Below, one piece after another: positions 25,489 through 33,035 of a DNA stretch of 64,000 bases (position 1 is the first letter of the stretch; each line of letters begins with the position of its first letter). Origin of the DNA: Azophilus sp965215035 (lineage in GTDB: Bacteria; Pseudomonadota; Gammaproteobacteria; Pseudomonadales; Azotimanducaceae); NCBI GenBank assembly GCA_965215035.1, contig OZ244040.1:2108001-2172000 (forward strand), given 5' to 3'. The notes beneath the pieces were generated by a model. That model was not told where the DNA came from. It did not search any database and was given only the letters and a program-made list of their open reading frames with translations. A program made the translations under genes and the position numbers.

Positions 25489-26115
25489 GTGCGCGGCGTC
25501 TTCATCACGCTGGAGGGCACCGAAGGAGTCGGCAAGACCACCAACCTGGAGTTCGTCTGCAACGCGGTGGGCGCGGCGGGTATCGAGGTGGTGTCAACGC
25601 GGGAGCCCGGCGGTACGCCCCTGGCCGAGGAAATCCGCGACTTGCTGCTGGTCGTGCGCGATGAGCCGGTCGCCGACCTCGCGGAGTTGCTGCTCGTATT
25701 CGCGGCGCGCAGCCAGCACCTAGCGCGGGTGATCGAGCCGGCGCTGAAGGCGGGTTCCTGGGTGGTCAGCGACCGTTTCACGGATGCCACCTACGCCTAC
25801 CAGGGCGGCGGCCGGGGCGTTGACCATGACACCATCGCGGCCCTGGAACAGCGGGTGCACGGCCACCTGCAACCCGATCTGACGCTGTATCTCGATGCGC
25901 CCATCGAGGTGGTTGCCGGCCGTATTTCCGACCGGAATAAGGACCGCTTCGAGGGGGAGCGGCGTGCCTTCTTCCAGCGGGTTCGGGCAGCCTATCTGGC
26001 GCGTGCGCGGGATTGCCCGAGGTTCGTGGTGATCGACGCCGCGCGCCCCCTCGAGCGGGTACAGGCGGATATCGCCCGGGCCCTGTCGCCATGGCTGCAA
26101 GCGGCGAGGGACTGA
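25489..26115 (+). CDS. tmk: Thymidylate kinase
   Basis: Tmk phosphorylates dTMP to dTDP. The 208-residue protein has the P-loop LEGTEGVGKTT, the REPGGTPLAEEIRDLLL block, SDRFTDATYAYQGGGRG for substrate binding, and a lid RNKDRFEGERRAFFQRVR of the E. coli type with arginines in the lid rather than the P-loop. It starts with GTG one base after the mltG stop and its TGA overlaps the holB ATG, as in the common mltG–tmk–holB operon. Confidence 0.95.
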   Translation: MRGVFITLEGTEGVGKTTNLEFVCNAVGAAGIEVVSTREPGGTPLAEEIRDLLLVVRDEPVADLAELLLVFAARSQHLARVIEPALKAGSWVVSDRFTDATYAYQGGGRGVDHDTIAALEQRVHGHLQPDLTLYLDAPIEVVAGRISDRNKDRFEGERRAFFQRVRAAYLARARDCPRFVVIDAARPLERVQADIARALSPWLQAARD

Positions 26116-26969
26116 TGGACCTGCCTTGGCAGGCCGGTGTCAAGGCCGACCTGGGCACCGCGATTGACCGCGGACGCCTGGCCCACGCCGTCCTGGTTTC
26201 AGGTTTCCCCGGGTGGGGTGAAACCGAGCTTTGCGCTTGGCTGGCGATGACGCTGCTCGGCGATGGCACCGGCCGCAACGCGAAAACCCTGGCCCACCCC
26301 GATTTCCGGTGGGTCGCTCCAGACGCGGGGCCGATCAAGGTTGACCAGGTGCGCGCGCTGGCGGATTTCGCGCTCGGTACAGCGCAACTCGCCCCGGCGA
26401 AGGTTGCCGTTATCGAGGCTGCGCACAGCATGAATGTCAATGCCGCGAATGCGCTGCTCAAGACCCTGGAGGAGCCGCCGGGGGCCATGTATCTCATCCT
26501 CGGTAGTCACAGCGCCGGTGCCCTGGCACCGACCGTACGCAGCCGCTGCCAGTCCTACACCATCCCCAGGGACCGGGCCCGGGCCCTGGACTGGTTGCAC
26601 GCGCCCGCCGCTAAGGCGCTGTTGGACGACTACGATGGCGCACCCCTGCGGGCTGCCCGGGGGGCGGAGTCCGGTGAGCGCCCGATTGCGGAACTACTCG
26701 CCGACCTCGCCCAGGGCCGGCCCGTAATCGATGAGTTGCTGTCGTTGGACGCTGGGCGGCTCAGTGCGCGCTGGAGTCGATGGCTCGTGCGCGCCCTGGC
26801 CGGCGACCTCGCCATGCCGGCAATCGGCAACCCGGACCCGCGCCGGGCATTCGCCTTCGCCGACGAGTTGCTGTGGTTTCGCGACCAGGTTGCGCGGTCG
26901 AACAGCGCCAACGTCAGGCTGCTGCTGGAGCGACTCTGTTACCACTGGCGGTTGCTGTTGCCCAAGTAA
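26115..26969 (+). CDS. holB: DNA polymerase III subunit delta'
   Basis: Delta' is the rigid arm of the clamp loader. The 284-residue protein shows LAHAVLVSGFPGWGETEL (residues 22–39), where the P-loop Lys is replaced, as expected for the non-ATPase delta'; VAVIEAAHSMNVNAANALLKTLEEPP; and the Ser-Arg-Cys finger in TVRSRCQSY. The four-cysteine zinc module of E. coli delta' is absent: the equivalent stretch LLGDGTGRNAKTLAHPDF has no Cys. It is also about 50 residues shorter than E. coli HolB. The start overlaps the tmk stop. Confidence 0.88.
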   Translation: MDLPWQAGVKADLGTAIDRGRLAHAVLVSGFPGWGETELCAWLAMTLLGDGTGRNAKTLAHPDFRWVAPDAGPIKVDQVRALADFALGTAQLAPAKVAVIEAAHSMNVNAANALLKTLEEPPGAMYLILGSHSAGALAPTVRSRCQSYTIPRDRARALDWLHAPAAKALLDDYDGAPLRAARGAESGERPIAELLADLAQGRPVIDELLSLDAGRLSARWSRWLVRALAGDLAMPAIGNPDPRRAFAFADELLWFRDQVARSNSANVRLLLERLCYHWRLLLPK

Positions 26970-27207
26970 CCCCGGCCTGGACAAAATCGCACGCCAATAG
27001 CAGACCCTGGCTCTGGCGGTACCCCCCAAATGCGCACAACAATGGCCGCTGCGACTGGAATTGCCGTGGGTTGGTAATGGCGCACCGAGTGGAACGGGCC
27101 CAACCAATGGTCGAGCCCATCGATCGGGGTTTGGCCACTGGGCTGGCGGCGGCGGTCCCCGCAGGCGGGCGGCGGCGCGGGTGCCGGCATGGATGGGCCG
27201 GTGAGCG

Positions 27208-27537
27208 ATGAGCACCAGGTTGTCCCTGGTGGTCAGAGACCGGGCGTTGCTCTATGAATGCTACATGCCGTTTGTGCAGGGTGGCGGTTTGTTTGTACCC
27301 ACGGATGCCGACTGCGAGCTTGGCGAGGCGGTCACTGTCTTGTTGGAGCTCATGCATGAACCGGCACCGCTGCGGGTGGCGGGAAAGATCGTCTGGATTA
27401 CCCCCAGGGGTGCCCAGGGGAACCGGGTCGCCGGAGTTGGTGTGCGGCTCGACGGCCAAAGCGACGCGGTGCGCAGAAAGATCGAAACCTACCTGGCCGG
27501 CGCGGTGGGCTCGGAACGCCGCACCCACACCCTGTAG
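27208..27537 (+). CDS. pilZ: PilZ-type type IV pilus assembly protein
   Basis: The 109-residue protein reads LSLVVRDRALLYECYMPFVQGGGLFVPT…GEAVTVLLELMHEPAPLRVAGKIVWITP…GVGVRL. This is the PilZ protein encoded after holB in many gammaproteobacteria and needed for type IV pilus assembly through PilB and FimX. It lacks the RxxxR and D/NxSxxG c-di-GMP motifs, as true PilZ does. A 238-bp gap without a credible gene separates it from holB. Confidence 0.9.
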   Translation: MSTRLSLVVRDRALLYECYMPFVQGGGLFVPTDADCELGEAVTVLLELMHEPAPLRVAGKIVWITPRGAQGNRVAGVGVRLDGQSDAVRRKIETYLAGAVGSERRTHTL

Positions 27538-27617
27538 CGGCATGGCTGCGGTGGCCGGCCTGCCGGATTTCCCGGCTCGCGCGTTTTGCCACCGGGCCTG
27601 TGGCACTGTGCGGGCAA

Positions 27618-28079
27618 TCACCCGCGATCGAATTCTTGCGCATAGAGTCGATAGTCGGTCACCCCCATGCCCAGTGCGCGGTAGGTGGCTTGGGCGCCCG
27701 TATTGCGCTTTTCGACGTACAGCCTGATCCCGCAGGCATCCCCCTGGGCGAGCGCCGCGTTGCGAACCCAGTTGTGCAGCCGGGAGTACACCCCGGCGCG
27801 GCGGCAGCGCGGCACGACATAGACGCTCTGAATCCACCAGAAGCGGCCATTGCGCCAGTCGCTCCACTCGAAGGTGACCAGCAGCGAGCCGACGGTTTTG
27901 CCCGCCATCTCCGCCACTAGATAGAAGCCGTCGCCGGGTTCCCCGAGTACGTGTTGCACGCCCGCCTCCAGCCGGGCGGGGTCCAGCTCCTTAGCTTCGC
28001 TCTCCCGCGCCATGGCCAGGTTGAAATCGACGATGTCACGGGCGTCGTCCGCGGTCGCGCGGCGGATCCGAATCGTCAT
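27618..28079 (-). CDS. GNAT-family N-acetyltransferase
   Basis: The 153-residue protein has the GNAT fold: IRIRRATADDARDIVDFNLAMARE at the start, WWIQSVYVVPRCRRAGVYSRL with the acetyl-CoA-binding pattern, and EKRNTGAQATYRALGMGVTDYRLY. Substrate is unknown. The ATG overlaps the stop of the S9 peptidase by four bases (ATGA), so it is the last gene of the prolidase–peptidase operon and may act on amino acids or peptides. Confidence 0.85.
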   Translation of the reverse strand: MTIRIRRATADDARDIVDFNLAMARESEAKELDPARLEAGVQHVLGEPGDGFYLVAEMAGKTVGSLLVTFEWSDWRNGRFWWIQSVYVVPRCRRAGVYSRLHNWVRNAALAQGDACGIRLYVEKRNTGAQATYRALGMGVTDYRLYAQEFDRG

Positions 28080-30193
28080 AGGTTCCTCTTAAAGAAATCC
28101 AGGATGAGATTGAAGCGGTGAATCGCCACGTCGCGCTCCTGTAGAGCGTGCTTGGCGCCGGGGTAGGTCATCAGTTCGAATGGAACATGCCGTTGTTGCA
28201 GGGCGCCCAGCAGTTTGGAGGTATGGGCGAACAGCACGTTGTCGTCGGCCAGGCCGTGCATCACCATGAGTTTGCCGCGCAGGCCATCGAGCCAGGGGAA
28301 CACGGAACTGGCTTCGTAGCCTTCGGGGTTGTCGTTGGGGTGGCCCAGGTACCGCTCGGTGTAGTGGGTGTCGTATAGCCGCCAATCGGTGACCGGCGCC
28401 ACGCTTACGCCCGCCCGGAACTGATCCGGGGCCTTGGCCAGGCACATCAGCGTCATGTAGCCGCCATAGCTGTGGCCGAAGATGCCGATCCGCCGCGCGT
28501 CCACCCAGTCGAGCCCGGCGGCGTAGCGGGCGCCGGCCACCTGGTCGCGCACCTCGACATCGCCAAGGCACCGGAACAGGGGTGCCTCGAAAGCACGGCC
28601 CCGGTTGGCGCTGCCCCGGTTGTCAAGCTCCAGCACGCCGAAGCCATTCTGGGCAAAAAGTTGCAGTACCAGCGGCGGCCAGGCGTTGCGGGCAATCTGT
28701 ACGCCGGGGCCGCCGTATACCCATACGATCAGGGGAGACCCGCGTGCGGTTGCCGATTGGGCGGCGGCGTTGGGCCGGGTCAGGCGATAGTGCAGCACCT
28801 GCCGGTCCTCCACCTCCAGGGTGCCGAGGATCGGTGTCGCGTGCTGGTCCAGGTACGGGTGGTATGGATGATCGGTATCCATTGGCGTCTTCGCCACCAC
28901 GCGCAGGGGAGCGTCCCGTCGCCCGGCGCGGATTTCTCCGGGATTGGCTAGGTCGCTGTGGCAGTCGACCAGCGTCCCGCCGTCCTTGCTGAGCGAAACC
29001 TCGTGCCAGCCGGGGGCCGTGATGCGGGCCGGTTCGCCCGAGTCGAGGGCCACCGCGTACAGGTGCCGCTCGGTCGGGGTCTCGAACCAGCCCGCCACCA
29101 GGGCCCGCTCGGGGTTGGCCTGGAGGATGCGGTCGATGTGGCCGGTGCCCCGGGTGAGTTGCCGGCAGGTTCCGTCCCGGTAGCGAAACAGGTGGCTGGT
29201 GCCATGCCTTTCCGATGTCCACAGGTAGTCGTCGTCGCCAATGGGTGTGAAATTGTCGTGCAGGTTGATCCAGGTTGCCGAGGTCTCCTCCAGCAGCACC
29301 CGCCCGCCCGGGCAGGCCGGTGAGAGCAGCTTGACCCGCAGTCGGTTCTGGATGCGGTTTTGCACCTGCACCGCCAGTTCGGTGCCGACGAATTCGGCCC
29401 GCGCCAGGTAGTCGTCGGCGTCGTCCAGGTAGTGCAGCCAGTGCGTCGCCCCGGTGCCCAGGTCGTACCAGCCAAGCGCAACGACCGGGTTGTCGGTGCC
29501 GGCGAACGGGTAGCGTTGCTCGACCGCCCGCAGCCTGTCGGTGCCGAATCGGTGGATCCGGGCGACCGGGGAGACATCCACCCTGGTGAAGGCCACCGCT
29601 GCCTCGTCCGGGCTCCACCAGTGCCCGTCGAATCGATGCATCTCCTCCTCGGCCAGGAAGTCCGCCTTGCCGTAGCTAATTGCGGTGTTGTCCGACCGGG
29701 CGATGGTGCGCTCGATGCCGCTCGCGAGCTGGGTATACAGAAGGCTGCCGCCCTTGGCGTAGCTGACGAACTCCCCCTGGGCCGACAGCCGGATGTTGGT
29801 GTAGCGTTCCCCCACGGGTGTAATCTGGCGCACCTCGCGGCTGTCCGGGTCGAACAGGTAACCCGCGCCGCCCGCCTCGATGAGCAGCCGCTTGCCATCG
29901 GCACGCCAGGTGTGGCTGGTAATGCCATGGCCGAACAGCCGTTTGCGTTCGCGCTCGGCCCGCTCATCGGCGCTCGGTGCCTCGGCGCCCGGCAACCGCG
30001 TCGCGTTCAGCCAGCATTGCAGGGTTCCCCGCGCCAGGTCCGCGCCCCACAGATCCACGCGTTCGCGGTCGTCGTCGGCGACCCGGAGGCAGGTTAGGAA
30101 GCGTCCGTCCGGCGCCACCCGCACATCCCGGGGCAGAGCTCCGGTCAGCGGCGGGTCGCTGAACAGTCGCTCGGCGGTCAGCCTGGCCCGCAT
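28076..30193 (-). CDS. S9 family dipeptidyl-peptidase IV-like serine peptidase
   Basis: The 705-residue protein has an N-terminal beta-propeller of the DPPIV type (residues about 20–430; EMHRFDGHWWSPDEAAVAFTRVD holds the paired acidic residues that bind the substrate amino terminus) and a C-terminal alpha/beta hydrolase with the nucleophile GHSYGGYMTLMCL, the Asp in GLADDNVLF and the His in PGAKHAL. There is no clear signal peptide, so it is probably cytoplasmic. It should remove N-terminal dipeptides, often after Pro, complementing the upstream prolidase whose end it overlaps by 16 bases. Confidence 0.88.
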   Translation of the reverse strand: MRARLTAERLFSDPPLTGALPRDVRVAPDGRFLTCLRVADDDRERVDLWGADLARGTLQCWLNATRLPGAEAPSADERAERERKRLFGHGITSHTWRADGKRLLIEAGGAGYLFDPDSREVRQITPVGERYTNIRLSAQGEFVSYAKGGSLLYTQLASGIERTIARSDNTAISYGKADFLAEEEMHRFDGHWWSPDEAAVAFTRVDVSPVARIHRFGTDRLRAVEQRYPFAGTDNPVVALGWYDLGTGATHWLHYLDDADDYLARAEFVGTELAVQVQNRIQNRLRVKLLSPACPGGRVLLEETSATWINLHDNFTPIGDDDYLWTSERHGTSHLFRYRDGTCRQLTRGTGHIDRILQANPERALVAGWFETPTERHLYAVALDSGEPARITAPGWHEVSLSKDGGTLVDCHSDLANPGEIRAGRRDAPLRVVAKTPMDTDHPYHPYLDQHATPILGTLEVEDRQVLHYRLTRPNAAAQSATARGSPLIVWVYGGPGVQIARNAWPPLVLQLFAQNGFGVLELDNRGSANRGRAFEAPLFRCLGDVEVRDQVAGARYAAGLDWVDARRIGIFGHSYGGYMTLMCLAKAPDQFRAGVSVAPVTDWRLYDTHYTERYLGHPNDNPEGYEASSVFPWLDGLRGKLMVMHGLADDNVLFAHTSKLLGALQQRHVPFELMTYPGAKHALQERDVAIHRFNLILDFFKRNL

Positions 30194-31521
30194 GGCACCA
30201 CCGTGGCGGCGAATGCTTCGCGGGTGAGGTTGCGGGTTCCGGTGGCGGTGACCAGCACGTTGTCTTCGATGCGGATGCCGCCATAGGGCAACAGCGATGC
30301 GACGGTGGGCCAGTTGACCTCCGCCCCCGCATCGCTGGCGCGAAGGTCGTCCAGCAGCATGGGAATCAGGTACAGGCCGGGTTCCACCGTGAATACCATT
30401 CGCTCCTGTACCTCCCGGGTCAGACGCAGGGCCGCATGCTCGGCCGGAGGCGGCGATTCGTCGCCCGCGGCGTTCACCTGGTGCCCGGCGACATCGTGCA
30501 CCTGCAGACCCAGCAGGTGTCCTAGACCATGCGGCAGAAAGGTTCTCGAAATGCCCAGTTCGAATGCCGCCTCGGCGCCGCAGCGGACCAGGTTGAACGC
30601 CACGAGCAGTTGGCTGAGCCGCCGGTGCATGTCGATGTGCAGGTCAAGGTAGCCGATGCCTGGCCGAATGGTATCGATTAGGGCCCGCTGGGCGGCATCC
30701 AGGGCGTCGATGAGCTCGCCGAAGGCGGTGCCGTTGCCGGCCGCGTAGGTGCGCGTGATATCGCAGGCATAACCGTATCGGCGCGCCCCGGCATCGATCA
30801 GGAAGCTGTGCCGCGGCACCGGCGCGGCCCGGTCGTAGTGCTGGTAGTGCAGGATGGCGGCGTGCTCGTTCTGGGCAATGATGCAGGGATAGGGCAGGTC
30901 GGCTTCCGTCTGCCCGGACCCGTGCAGGTAGGCGCGCAGAATGTCCACCTCGGCGTCGCCGGCCCGGTAGGCGTCCCGGGCCGCGAGATGGCCGGCGACG
31001 CCCATGGTGGTGGCGGCGTCGATGCAGGCGATTTCGAACTCGGATTTGCGGGCCCGCTGGTAGTGCAGGCGCTTGACCAGGGCGGGCGGATTGGTCGCAT
31101 CGCCGGGCAGCGCGGCGTCCTCGCCGATTCCGGCAACCTTCCCGAGCTTGGCCGCCGCCCGGGATGCGGCCCGCCCGAGCGCCCGCGGGTCGGGGTAGAC
31201 GGCCAGGTCGAAATGCGCGGCGGCCCATTCGGGCACCGTCTGTGGCAGATACCAGTAGTCCGCCGGCTGGTGGAAGAACAGCCGTGGCCGCCGCCCCGGT
31301 GCGATGAGCAGCAGTGCGTGCTGGCAATGTTCGTGGGGAAACCAAAGGGCGAAGTGCGGATTGGGCCGAAAGACCGGTGCCTGGTCGTCGAACAGGTAGT
31401 TCTGCGCTGCGCCCGCCGCCACCAGCACCGCGTCGAAGGCCTCGGCCTCTAGGGCGGTTGCCCACTGCGATTCCAGGGTGGTTAGGTGGTATTGGTACTG
31501 CTGGGCGGTTGCGGCGTCCAC
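30178..31521 (-). CDS. pepQ: Xaa-Pro dipeptidase
   Basis: PepQ cleaves Xaa-Pro dipeptides with two metal ions. The 447-residue length equals the E. coli enzyme. The N-terminal domain (about 1–160) precedes the pita-bread domain with metal ligands in LIDAGARRYGYACDITRTY, HGLGHLLGLQVHD, FTVEPGLYL and GGIRIEDNVLV. It is the first gene of the operon with the DPPIV-like peptidase and GNAT genes; together they would finish the breakdown of proline-containing peptides. It is divergent from the molybdenum hydroxylase genes. Confidence 0.93.
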   Translation of the reverse strand: MDAATAQQYQYHLTTLESQWATALEAEAFDAVLVAAGAAQNYLFDDQAPVFRPNPHFALWFPHEHCQHALLLIAPGRRPRLFFHQPADYWYLPQTVPEWAAAHFDLAVYPDPRALGRAASRAAAKLGKVAGIGEDAALPGDATNPPALVKRLHYQRARKSEFEIACIDAATTMGVAGHLAARDAYRAGDAEVDILRAYLHGSGQTEADLPYPCIIAQNEHAAILHYQHYDRAAPVPRHSFLIDAGARRYGYACDITRTYAAGNGTAFGELIDALDAAQRALIDTIRPGIGYLDLHIDMHRRLSQLLVAFNLVRCGAEAAFELGISRTFLPHGLGHLLGLQVHDVAGHQVNAAGDESPPPAEHAALRLTREVQERMVFTVEPGLYLIPMLLDDLRASDAGAEVNWPTVASLLPYGGIRIEDNVLVTATGTRNLTREAFAATVVPCGPG

Positions 31522-31625
31522 CGGGCCAGTATAGCCTGTTTCGGGCTGGCTTCCCGCCGCCCGCTTCTGGTAGATTGCACGCTGATCGACCCGATCATCC
31601 GGAACAGACCCGATACGGAGGAACC

Positions 31626-32507
31626 ATGGCGCAATTCGCCTATGTGGCCCCTTTGAGTATTGCCGATGCGGTGGGCATCCTGGAGGAGCACGCCACGAAC
31701 GGCCGCCGCGCCCAGGTGTTGGCGGGCGGCACCGATCTTATCGTGCAGATGCGCGGGCCCGACAAGGCGCCACGCACCATCGTCGACATCAAGCACCTCG
31801 ATGAGACCAACCGTCTCGAGCTCGGCGACGACGAGATTTATGTGGGCGCGGCTATCTCGAGCGCCGAACTCAACGAGCATGAAGAACTCAAACGGCTGTT
31901 GCCGGGCCTGCTCGAATCCGCCTATCTGATCGGTTCAACGCAAATTCAGGGCCGCGCCACCCTCGGCGGCAACCTGTGCAACGCATCGCCGGCGGCGGAT
32001 ACCATTCCCGCCATGATCGCCAATCGGGGCATCTGCGTCATCGCCGGGCCCGGCGGAACCCGGGAATTGCCCGTCGAGCAGTTCTGCACCGGCGTGGGCG
32101 TCAATGCCCTGGGGGCCGGGGAATTCCTGCTCGGGCTCAAGTTCCCACGCCCGGGGCCCGGTACCGGCGATGCCTATCTGCGTTTCATTCCCCGCACCGA
32201 AATGGATATCGCGGTGGTCGGCGCGGGCGTCAGCGTAACCCTGGATGCCACCGGGGTCTGCACCGCCGCCCGCGTGGGTATCGGCGCGGTGGCGCCGACG
32301 CCGCTGATTGTACCGGCGGCCGCGGCGGCGCTGGTCGGGGGGGCGGTGGACGAGGCGGCACTGGCGGCGGCGGGGGCCGCCTGTACGGAGGCGTCGTCGC
32401 CTATTTCCGACAAGCGGGGTACGGTAGATTACCGGCGCAAGGTGGTCGCGGTACTGTGTCGCCGCGCCGGTGCCATGGCCCGTGACCGGGCGCGGGCGGC
32501 ACGTTGA
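31626..32507 (+). CDS. Molybdenum hydroxylase FAD-binding (medium) subunit
   Basis: The 293-residue protein matches the CoxM/XdhB FAD subunit: FAYVAPLSIADAVGILEEHA, the FAD motif VLAGGTDLIVQM, and IQGRATLGGNLCNASPAADT. It passes electrons from the iron–sulfur subunit to FAD in CO-dehydrogenase/xanthine-oxidase family enzymes. GGAGGA lies five bases upstream of the ATG. The gene order M–S–L with the next two genes is the standard one. Substrate cannot be deduced from this subunit. Confidence 0.9.
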   Translation: MAQFAYVAPLSIADAVGILEEHATNGRRAQVLAGGTDLIVQMRGPDKAPRTIVDIKHLDETNRLELGDDEIYVGAAISSAELNEHEELKRLLPGLLESAYLIGSTQIQGRATLGGNLCNASPAADTIPAMIANRGICVIAGPGGTRELPVEQFCTGVGVNALGAGEFLLGLKFPRPGPGTGDAYLRFIPRTEMDIAVVGAGVSVTLDATGVCTAARVGIGAVAPTPLIVPAAAAALVGGAVDEAALAAAGAACTEASSPISDKRGTVDYRRKVVAVLCRRAGAMARDRARAAR

Positions 32508-32520
32508 GGAGTTCGATTCC

Positions 32521-33000
32521 ATGACCAAGATGCACATACAAACGAGTATCAACGGCGAGGCCGTGGAGTTCCTGTGTTCGCCCCAGCAGACGTTGCTGGA
32601 TGCCTTGCGCGAAGTGGTCGCCAAGCAGGGAACCAAGGAGGGATGCGGCACCGGCGATTGCGGTGCCTGCTCCGTACTGCTCAATGACCGCCTGGTCTGC
32701 TCCTGCCTGGTGTTCGCCGCGGAGGCCCAGGGTGCGGAGGTGACGACCATCGAAGGCATCGCCGGCGAGGATGGCCTGCACCCGTTGCAGGAGCAATTTC
32801 TCGAACACGCGGCCCTGCAATGCGGCATCTGCACACCCGGCTTTATCGTTGCGGCCAAGGCGCTGCTCGACCGCGACCCGAACCCAGACGAGGAGACTAT
32901 CCGTTATTGGCTAGCCGGCAACCTGTGCCGTTGCACCGGCTACGACAAGATCGTCCGGGCCGTTCAGCATGCGGCCAAACAACTCGCGTACCCGGCCTGA
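32521..33000 (+). CDS. Molybdenum hydroxylase 2Fe-2S (small) subunit
   Basis: The 159-residue protein has both iron–sulfur clusters of the family: a plant-ferredoxin-type CGTGDCGACSVLLNDRLVCSC and the alpha-helical CGICTPGF with LCRCTGYDKIV. It relays electrons between the molybdopterin and FAD subunits. ATG 32521 is preceded by GAGGAG about 11 bases upstream and lies 13 bases after the FAD-subunit stop. Confidence 0.93.
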   Translation: MTKMHIQTSINGEAVEFLCSPQQTLLDALREVVAKQGTKEGCGTGDCGACSVLLNDRLVCSCLVFAAEAQGAEVTTIEGIAGEDGLHPLQEQFLEHAALQCGICTPGFIVAAKALLDRDPNPDEETIRYWLAGNLCRCTGYDKIVRAVQHAAKQLAYPA

Positions 33001-33035
33001 GCCGGTGCGCCCAACCCGTTTTCAGGAGGTGCTTC

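Noticed and set aside
26970..27207. Gene between holB and pilZ
   Set aside because: Open frames here are shadows without a ribosome site or protein-like composition.
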